Source: an uncultured Poribacteria bacterium
GTDB lineage: Bacteria > Poribacteria > WGA-4E > WGA-3G
Assembly: GCA_951828515.1 (NCBI GenBank)
Contig: OX639992.1
Location: forward strand, 682,001-746,000
Direction: 5' to 3'
DNA length: 64,000 nt
The notes under the pieces are model-generated. The model was not told the origin of the DNA. It made no database searches and worked only from the letters and a program-made list of their open reading frames with translations. The stretch's first letter is position 1. Each line of letters starts with the position of its first letter. This document shows, piece by piece, positions 24,981 through 30,710 of the stretch. The translations under genes were made by a program, and so were the position numbers.

Positions 24981-26101
24981 CGCTTCTCACCTAATGTCAC
25001 GGTATACTGTTGTTCGGCACCGTTCCTACCGACCTTAAGCCGAACCTCTGTATTGGGTCGCTTGCTGACAACGCATCTTAACAACTCGGCATAGGAATGC
25101 ACAGGGATTTCGTTAAATTCGAGGATAAGATCTTCGGGCAAAAGCCCGCATTTGTGTGCCGGACTGTTTTCAATCACACCTGTAACGAGGATCCCCGAAT
25201 CGCCAACATCAACTTCAACACCGAGCCAGCCGCGCGCGACCTTCCCGTGTTCTATAATTTCCTTGGCAACAGCATGAACCGTTTCTATCGGCATAGCGAA
25301 GGTAATTTCCTGATTACGAATCCCCAGTAGTGGCGATTGGACAAGTAGTTGTGTAATGTCTATATCTGAATCAGTGCGGGTGGGTTCCGTCAAGACTGCC
25401 AGGATCATGCCAACAACCTCTCCTGACGTGTTCACGACTGCGCCTCCACTGTTGCCGGGCGTAACCGCGGCGTTGATTTTAATTAGTTCTCCACACAATT
25501 GATTCGGCAAGGTGTCCCAACCTCCGACAACGCCGAAGGAGACAATGGGGCTATGTCCATAAGTGCTCCCTATTGTCACGATCCAAGAACCGGTATCAAT
25601 TTTTGAAGAATCGCCCCACTTACGAGGCGGCATAAGTTCGATCCGTTCGCCAGGTCTTCTCGGAGACCTGACCGCATTCGTTGGTGCGGATTTGCGGGGC
25701 GTATTAACAATCCGAAGCACAGCAATATCGGTGAGTATATCAGTCCCAATCAATTTCGCCGAAGAAACCTTTTTATCGTTAAAGATCACCTCAATCTTGC
25801 TCGGGGTTTCCATCTCAAAAGTGGTTGTTACAACGTGACCGGCAGGGTCAATAAGAATCCCGGAGCCGATATTTTGGCGCGTAAATGTTAACTCTTCAAC
25901 ATTTGGCGGAAGCGACACCGGCACCACCTGTGTCGCGACGACCTTTACAACTGCCGGACGTGCCTCAGTGACGACCCGCTGAAAATCCCTCTCAAGCATC
26001 TGCAGCACGCTTTCATTCGCGAAACCTGGAATAACGACAGAAAAGAGCAGACTTAGCAATCCAATGGTTAACTGTTTGGGGCTTGATTTTGTCGCGTACA
26101 T
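24977..26101 (-). CDS. HtrA/DegP-like protein lacking the catalytic histidine
   Basis: 374 residues: signal peptide (Q-L-T-I-G-L-L-S-L-L-F-S-V-V-I-P-G-F-A), chymotrypsin-like protease domain, and a C-terminal PDZ domain (G-W-L-G-V-E-V, L-P-E-D-L-I-L-E-F-N). The Asp (G-T-D-I-L-T-D-I-A-V-L) and Ser (T-P-G-N-S-G-G-A-V) of the triad are present. The His segment, usually V-T-N-N-H-V-V, reads V-V-T-T-T-F-E-M, so the His is replaced by Phe. It is probably a proteolytically inactive chaperone or sensor. It is the third gene after an ECF sigma factor and its anti-sigma factor, the usual envelope-stress arrangement. It converges with the phospholipase D gene, overlapping by 4 bp. Confidence 0.85.
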   Translation of the reverse strand: MYATKSSPKQLTIGLLSLLFSVVIPGFANESVLQMLERDFQRVVTEARPAVVKVVATQVVPVSLPPNVEELTFTRQNIGSGILIDPAGHVVTTTFEMETPSKIEVIFNDKKVSSAKLIGTDILTDIAVLRIVNTPRKSAPTNAVRSPRRPGERIELMPPRKWGDSSKIDTGSWIVTIGSTYGHSPIVSFGVVGGWDTLPNQLCGELIKINAAVTPGNSGGAVVNTSGEVVGMILAVLTEPTRTDSDIDITQLLVQSPLLGIRNQEITFAMPIETVHAVAKEIIEHGKVARGWLGVEVDVGDSGILVTGVIENSPAHKCGLLPEDLILEFNEIPVHSYAELLRCVVSKRPNTEVRLKVGRNGAEQQYTVTLGEKR

Positions 26102-26136
26102 GCTTTACTTTCCTTAATTGCACATTTTGAGCAGCC

Positions 26137-26258
26137 TCTGGAGATCGCGAGTAAAACTCGCTCCTACAGAAAGAGGCTACGTATGCATTGCTGAATTTCT
26201 GGAGATCGCGAGTAAAACTCGCTCCTACAGAAAGAGGCTACGTATGCATTGCTGAATT
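26137..26258. repeat. Two tandem 61-bp repeats with palindromic core
   Basis: Two identical 61-bp units (26137-26197 and 26198-26258) between the anti-sigma gene and the HtrA-like gene. Each holds CGCGAGTAAAACTCGC followed by TCCTACAG, the same core as the intragenic repeats at 2832-2891. The second unit ends at the stop codon of the anti-sigma gene. Confidence 0.9.
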
Positions 26259-26835
26259 AAAGTCCGCCCCGTGTGGAGGCGTTGGTATAACTCACCTGTT
26301 TTAAGACGTAATGTTGCTGCATTGGCTGCACTGGCGTTGAGGTACCCCCGTCCGGTAAACGCTGACCGTTGTTTCCCAAAACCCGTCGAGCCCGTACTGG
26401 CGGTGCCACAACTCGCACTTCTTGAGACTCAGACGTTATCGCAGCTGAACCGGTGTCTCGATCAAACAGGAATCCGTCTTGATAAAGGTAGGTACCGGTT
26501 ACGGCAAGAATTAACGCCAGAACACCACTGAATGCCCAGACTGGACGGCGAAATACATCCAGCAACCGTTGCCAACCTGCTGTTGCGATTCCCTTAACCC
26601 CACCGATCTCGCGTTGCTCTTCGGCGATCCGTTGTAGCAACGTCGGCATAAAGTAGGGTGAAGGTTCAATCTGTGGCAATTGCTGGACTACCTTCACAGA
26701 TTCTTGGAATTTGGCATATTCCTGCTGACACGCCTCACACGCTGCGAGGTGTACTTCGAAGCCGTGTAACGTCTGATAATCGAGTGTGTCCTCAAAATGG
26801 GCGGAGAAATGTTCCTCAGCCTGTAGGCAGTTCAT
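26257..26835 (-). CDS. Anti-sigma factor with zinc-finger (zf-HC2) domain
   Basis: 192 residues. The N-terminal zinc-binding anti-sigma domain shows C3, then H-L-A-A-C-E-A-C-Q with the H-x3-C-x2-C pattern at about 29-36. A single membrane segment follows (V-W-A-F-S-G-V-L-A-L-I-L-A-V-T-G-T), then an extracytoplasmic tail rich in Pro and Arg. It should hold the ECF sigma factor encoded 21 bp upstream. The last codons overlap the palindromic repeat pair. Confidence 0.85.
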   Translation of the reverse strand: MNCLQAEEHFSAHFEDTLDYQTLHGFEVHLAACEACQQEYAKFQESVKVVQQLPQIEPSPYFMPTLLQRIAEEQREIGGVKGIATAGWQRLLDVFRRPVWAFSGVLALILAVTGTYLYQDGFLFDRDTGSAAITSESQEVRVVAPPVRARRVLGNNGQRLPDGGTSTPVQPMQQHYVLKQVSYTNASTRGGL

Positions 26836-26856
26836 AATAAACTACTCCTGTGAACA

Positions 26857-27456
26857 TTAGATAAACGGTTTTAACTTATCTTTCAGCATGAGTCGGGCAC
26901 GGTTGATGCGAGATTTCGTTGTCCCGCTCCGGAGTTCCAATACCTCACTAATTTCGTCGTAACTCAGTCCTTGCAGATCGCGTAAGACGAGAGGGAGTCT
27001 GTACTGTTCTGGTAACTCTGCGATGGCTTTTTGAATAGCGTTGCGTAATTCCTTGCGTTCGAGTTCCACTTCCGGCTGGAACGTAGGATTCGCGGGTGCA
27101 TTGGCAATCAAATCAATTTCTTCTGTGTCCCCATTGTTATCACTTCCACTGTTGACAACGTTATCGACTCTGTATTTGTCCCGCCGTTCTCGATTTCGGA
27201 TTTCATTTTTGCAAAGGTTTTTGGCGATGTGATACATCCATGTCTTAAAGTGCGCCCGCCCGGGTTCATAACGGTGCGCCGCTTTAAACATACGAATAAA
27301 CGTCTCCTGCGCCAAATCCTCGGCGTTATCCCTATCATTGATGAACCGCGCAATGAAATTGATGAGTGGCTGCTGATGTCGGCGCACGAGAAGCGTAAAC
27401 GCGCCTTCATCCCCTTTTTGATAGCGTTGCATCAATTCATCATCTAAGTCAAGCAT
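26857..27456 (-). CDS. ECF RNA polymerase sigma factor
   Basis: 199 residues. Region 2 (Y-Q-K-G-D-E-G-A-F-T-L-L-V-R-R-H, D-A-E-D-L-A-Q-E-T-F-I-R-M-F, F-K-T-W-M-Y-H-I-A-K-N-L) and region 4 (A-I-A-E-L-P-E-Q-Y-R-L-P-L-V-L-R-D-L, S-Y-D-E-I-S-E-V-L) are complete. It resembles RpoE/SigW-type stress sigma factors. The start is the ATG at 27456 after a very strong GGAGG; the ATG at 27492 is upstream of this site. It forms an operon with the anti-sigma factor and the HtrA-like gene. A palindrome lies between its candidate -35 and -10 boxes. Confidence 0.92.
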   Translation of the reverse strand: MLDLDDELMQRYQKGDEGAFTLLVRRHQQPLINFIARFINDRDNAEDLAQETFIRMFKAAHRYEPGRAHFKTWMYHIAKNLCKNEIRNRERRDKYRVDNVVNSGSDNNGDTEEIDLIANAPANPTFQPEVELERKELRNAIQKAIAELPEQYRLPLVLRDLQGLSYDEISEVLELRSGTTKSRINRARLMLKDKLKPFI

Positions 27457-27483
27457 CTGGTTCCTCCGGAGGTGCTTATCCAT

Positions 27484-27514
27484 AATATACACCGAACTTC
27501 AGATTCGGTTGCAA
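27484..27514 (-). promoter_or_regulatory. Candidate promoter with operator of the sigma/anti-sigma operon
   Basis: On the minus strand: TTGCAA (27509-27514), then an inverted repeat CCGAA-N7-TTCGG (27492-27508), then TATATT (27484-27489). The spacing of 18-19 bp is long for a housekeeping promoter. The palindrome fills the spacer and may bind a regulator. Confidence 0.4.
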
Positions 27515-27657
27515 TTTTTTTCGGTGCATGAGAATGGAGACCGGAAATCAGGTATATTAGCCTATTAATTAGGGGCATTCAGTTCTCACTTAATTGCGAT
27601 CATCCGTTGGCAGAGAGTTTATTGTAGGCGGGGAAACATCCAAATAAAAACACTCGC

Positions 27658-28005
27658 GCCACATAAAGAAGTCGGGAATCGGAGTTCCCTCCTACAGACA
27701 CGCCACATAAAGAAGTCGGGAATCGGAGTTCCCTCCTACAGACACGCCACATAAAGAAGTCGGGAATCGGAGTTCCCTCCTACAGACACGCCACATAAAG
27801 AAGTCGGGAATCGGAGTTCCCTCCTACAGACACGCCACATAAAGAAGTCGGGAATCGGAGTTCCCTCCTACAGACACGCCACATAAAGAAGTCGGGAATC
27901 GGAGTTCCCTCCTACAGACACGCTACATAAAGAAGTCGGGAATCGGAGTTCCCTCCTACAGACGCGCCACATAAAGAAGTCGGGAATCGGAGTTCCCTCC
28001 TACAG
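27658..28005. repeat. Eight tandem 44-bp units with palindromic core
   Basis: Eight head-to-tail copies of a 44-bp unit, the last cut short after CTACAG. Each begins GCCACATAAAGAAG and contains GGGAATCGGAGTTCCC followed by TCCTACAG. Copies are identical except for one or two changes near units 6-7 (GCTACAT; GACGC). There are no variable spacers, so it is not a CRISPR array. One further core lies in the element at 53923-54060. The array lies between the divergent sigma-factor and O-methyltransferase genes. Confidence 0.95.
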
Positions 28006-28156
28006 AAGAACCAAATGCCCGATCTTGACTCCAAAGCGGGTTTTCGTGTATGATTATTTTCGATAAAGCACTACACACGTCCTACAAAAATTTAACATAT
28101 CTACACGACAGATGTCAAATTCAGAACGGAACAATCGCTTTCAGATGGAGGTTTAC

Positions 28157-28726
28157 ATGTTTGATCAAGTCTTACAAGAAGTCGAGGCACAGTGTAAAGA
28201 AGAGAGGATCCCGATGTTGGGAGAAGAAAAGGCGAAATTTCTCGCTGCCTGCGTTGAAAAGGCAAAACCGTCGCTCATTGTCGAATGTGGCACCGCTATC
28301 GGTTATTCCGGACTCTGGATGCTACGGGTGTTGAAAGCCACTGGCACTGGACGCTTGATAACGATCGAGATAGATGCTGACCGTGCAGCGCAAGCGCGAG
28401 TGAATTTCGAGCGCGCCGGCATGGCTGCCCTCGTCGATTCACGCATCGGTGATGCACAAGAAGTCCTCAAAAGCATTCAAGACCCAGTTGATTTTCTGCT
28501 CCTCGATAACAATTTCAACAATTACTTCCCCTGTTTTCAGGCAATTGAATCGCAGCTGACGAATCCAGCAACCGTTGTAGCAGATAACGTCGGTATTGGT
28601 GCTGAATCCATGGCAGATTACCTGTCGCACGTCCGAGAACGTTATGAATCCGAAACACACTGGTTTGACATCGACCTGCCGTGGGTGAAACAGGACGCAA
28701 TCGAAGTGAGCATTTATCGACGTTAG
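28157..28726 (+). CDS. Class I O-methyltransferase-like protein
   Basis: 189 residues. SAM-binding Rossmann fold of the catechol/caffeoyl-CoA O-methyltransferase type: L-I-V-E-C-G-T-A-I-G-Y-S-G, then I-T-I-E-I-D-A-D (acidic end of strand 2), then G-D-A-Q-E-V-L, and V-D-F-L-L-L-D-N. The start is taken at ATG 28157 after TGGAGG (five-base spacing); the open frame extends back to 28112. The acceptor is unknown. It stands alone, between the tandem array and an IS607-type element. Confidence 0.8.
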   Translation: MFDQVLQEVEAQCKEERIPMLGEEKAKFLAACVEKAKPSLIVECGTAIGYSGLWMLRVLKATGTGRLITIEIDADRAAQARVNFERAGMAALVDSRIGDAQEVLKSIQDPVDFLLLDNNFNNYFPCFQAIESQLTNPATVVADNVGIGAESMADYLSHVRERYESETHWFDIDLPWVKQDAIEVSIYRR

Positions 28727-28809
28727 TTTTTTATTGTCTGAATCAGGTGCGCTTTGACAAATAATAATAGAAGGAGGTGTTCCTAAATAGTTCTTTTTCT
28801 ATGTTTTTC

Positions 28810-28838
28810 TTGGCAAATCTATGTTTCTATGGTATAAT
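28810..28838 (+). promoter_or_regulatory. Promoter of the IS607-type recombinase
   Basis: TTGGCA (28810-28815), 17-bp spacer, TATAAT (28833-28838). The start codon of the recombinase at 28845 lies only six bases after the -10 box, so the message is probably leaderless. Confidence 0.75.
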
Positions 28839-28844
28839 TATAGT

Positions 28845-29450
28845 ATGAAACACTATAAGACACCACGAGAAACATCGGAGATTCTCGGCATTTCTATAGA
28901 CAGACTCCGACGCTTAGCAGAGAACGGCACCATCTCTACTATTAGAACGCCAGGTGGACAAAGGCGTTATGATGTGCAAGGGTATCTTGATGCTCAAACC
29001 GAAACAGATATTACGACCCTTGGATATTGCAGAGTCAGCGGAAAAGGACAAGCAGAAGCTCTCGCGTCCCAGGTCGCCTCTGTGCAAAAGCAGTACCCCG
29101 AAGCAGAGATTATCAGAGACTTTGGAAGCGGTATCACCTTCAAACGCAAAGGACTTCTCTCCTTATTGGAACGCGTCTTGCGAGGCGATAAACTCAGAGT
29201 TGTTGTTGCCCATCGGGATCGACTCGCCCGCTTCGGCAGCGAAGTTATACAGTTCTTGGTCGAGCAAAACGGTGGAGAAGTCATGGTTCTCGACGAAACT
29301 GTTTATAGTCCCGAACAGGAACTCACAGAGGACTTACTCACCATACTCCACGTGTTTTCCCGTAGACTGTCCGGACTCCGGCGATACCGTGACCAAATCA
29401 AAGAAGATAGAAATCTTTCCGACGGTAGATCAGAAAGTGATACTCCGTAA
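28845..29450 (+). CDS. tnpA: IS607-family serine recombinase (TnpA)
   Basis: 201 residues. An N-terminal MerR-like helix-turn-helix (T-P-R-E-T-S-E-I-L-G-I-S, then I-R-T-P-G-G-Q-R-R-Y) is followed by a serine recombinase catalytic domain with Y-C-R-V-S-G-K-G-Q (catalytic Ser) and the A-H-R-D-R-L-A-R-F-G segment. This order is typical of IS607 transposases, which move through a circular intermediate. The start is the ATG at 28845; it overlaps tnpB at its 3' end. Confidence 0.92.
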   Translation: MKHYKTPRETSEILGISIDRLRRLAENGTISTIRTPGGQRRYDVQGYLDAQTETDITTLGYCRVSGKGQAEALASQVASVQKQYPEAEIIRDFGSGITFKRKGLLSLLERVLRGDKLRVVVAHRDRLARFGSEVIQFLVEQNGGEVMVLDETVYSPEQELTEDLLTILHVFSRRLSGLRRYRDQIKEDRNLSDGRSESDTP

Positions 29451-30537
29451 ATGGTTTGGCACTTCCCGGTATACCTATAATGCGTCAGTGTCTCTGCTGG
29501 AGCGTCAGGACACACCGACAACCTTCAAAAAACTCGTGCCGATTGTTTTTGACGGACTCCCGGAGTGGCATACCGAAACACCTCGACAGATAAAAGTCGG
29601 TGCGGTGATGGATGCCTGCCAAGCGGTAAAGAATGCGAAGATAAAATGTAAGGAAACCGGCGAGTTTCAAAAAGTGAAGTTTCGTTCAAGGAAACGCAAA
29701 CAAACGCTTTACCTACGCGCAGATTCATTGAAAAAAGATGGATTCTATGTGCGGTTGTTAGGCGAAATGAAGATGGCAGAACCCTTGCCAGCGAAACCCC
29801 AAGGAACAGGCAAGGTGTCAGAACGTGATACGGATAGCGAAGTCAAGGATTCTCAACTGATACTGGAAAATGGTAGATATTTTCTGTGTGTCTCCTACGT
29901 TGAGAAGAAAAAGACACGAGAACCAAGTGGCAGAATAGTGGCACTTGACCCCGGTATCCGTGATTTTATGACGTTTTTCGCTGAAGATTGCTTTGGTTGG
30001 TTAGGACAGCAGTGTATCAACCGTATCCAAAGGCTTTGCCAACACTGCGATAATCTTTACGCACGCGCGACGCAAGAGAAACGCCCGCTACGGCGTGCCT
30101 TGCGTAAAGCTGCGATCAGAATAAAAGTCAAAATCCGTAATCTTATAGATGAACTTCACAAGAAGATTGCTCACTTCCTCGTGACGAACTTTGATGTTAT
30201 TTTGCTCCCGACTTTTGAGACGAAACAGATGACGAAGCGAGGCGCGAGGAAGTTACGCAAAAAGTCTGTTCGGCAGATGCTGACCCTCTCACACTATAAG
30301 TTCAAAACCTTTCTGAAACACAAGGCATTTGAATATGGTGTACGAGTCATTGATGTCTGCGAGGCTTATACTTCTAAAACGGTGTCTTGGACTGGGGAAA
30401 TCATCTCGAACCTCGGCGGTTCAAAAGTTATCAAGTCCTCGGAAGGACATCGAATGGATAGGGATTTAAACGGCGCACGTGGGATATTCATCAAGACTGT
30501 CGCCCGTGCTTTGACGGTTCGTCCATACCTCGCGTAA
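29389..30537 (+). CDS. tnpB: TnpB RNA-guided nuclease-like protein of the IS607 element
   Basis: About 382 residues, starting at a GTG (29389) inside the end of tnpA; the frame is open further upstream but that part has no homology. The N-terminus K-K-I-E-I-F-P-T-V-D-Q-K and W-F-G-T-S-R-Y-T-Y-N is TnpB-typical. RuvC residues are visible: A-L-D-P-G-I-R-D (D), L-P-T-F-E-T-K (E) and M-D-R-D-L-N-G-A-R-G (D). The zinc-ribbon cysteines between the last two are absent: the region reads S-K-T-V-S-W-T-G-E and L-G-G-S-K. TnpB proteins are guided by an RNA from the transposon right end and cleave DNA. Confidence 0.9.
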   Translation: MTKSKKIEIFPTVDQKVILRKWFGTSRYTYNASVSLLERQDTPTTFKKLVPIVFDGLPEWHTETPRQIKVGAVMDACQAVKNAKIKCKETGEFQKVKFRSRKRKQTLYLRADSLKKDGFYVRLLGEMKMAEPLPAKPQGTGKVSERDTDSEVKDSQLILENGRYFLCVSYVEKKKTREPSGRIVALDPGIRDFMTFFAEDCFGWLGQQCINRIQRLCQHCDNLYARATQEKRPLRRALRKAAIRIKVKIRNLIDELHKKIAHFLVTNFDVILLPTFETKQMTKRGARKLRKKSVRQMLTLSHYKFKTFLKHKAFEYGVRVIDVCEAYTSKTVSWTGEIISNLGGSKVIKSSEGHRMDRDLNGARGIFIKTVARALTVRPYLA

Positions 30538-30660
30538 CCTTGAGGTATGCAAGCCGAGTATCGCTTCTGACGACGGATCAGACGACACTGGCGATATTCA
30601 GGCTCAGATACTGACGAGTATCGTAACAGGGGGGTAGGATCCCTTTAAAAATCTATTCCT
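30538..30660 (+). other. Right end of the IS607-type element, likely guide-RNA region
   Basis: Non-coding stretch directly after tnpB, where right-end (omega) RNA scaffolds of TnpB systems lie. It contains G+C-rich segments able to pair (GACGACGGATCAGACGAC and nearby repeats of GAGTATCG). The exact element end is not marked, since IS607 elements have no terminal inverted repeats. The remaining bases to 30710 show nothing clear. Confidence 0.4.
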
Positions 30661-30710
30661 TTCAATAGAGAATATAGAAAAGCATAGGTTTTTAAGAACA
30701 GTACGTTTGT

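Noticed and set aside
27658-28005. Repeat array as a CRISPR locus
   Set aside because: Units are contiguous 44-bp copies with no unique spacers, and no cas genes are nearby.
28954-29388. N-terminal extension of the TnpB frame
   Set aside because: This portion is the out-of-frame shadow of tnpA; TnpB similarity begins only near 29389.
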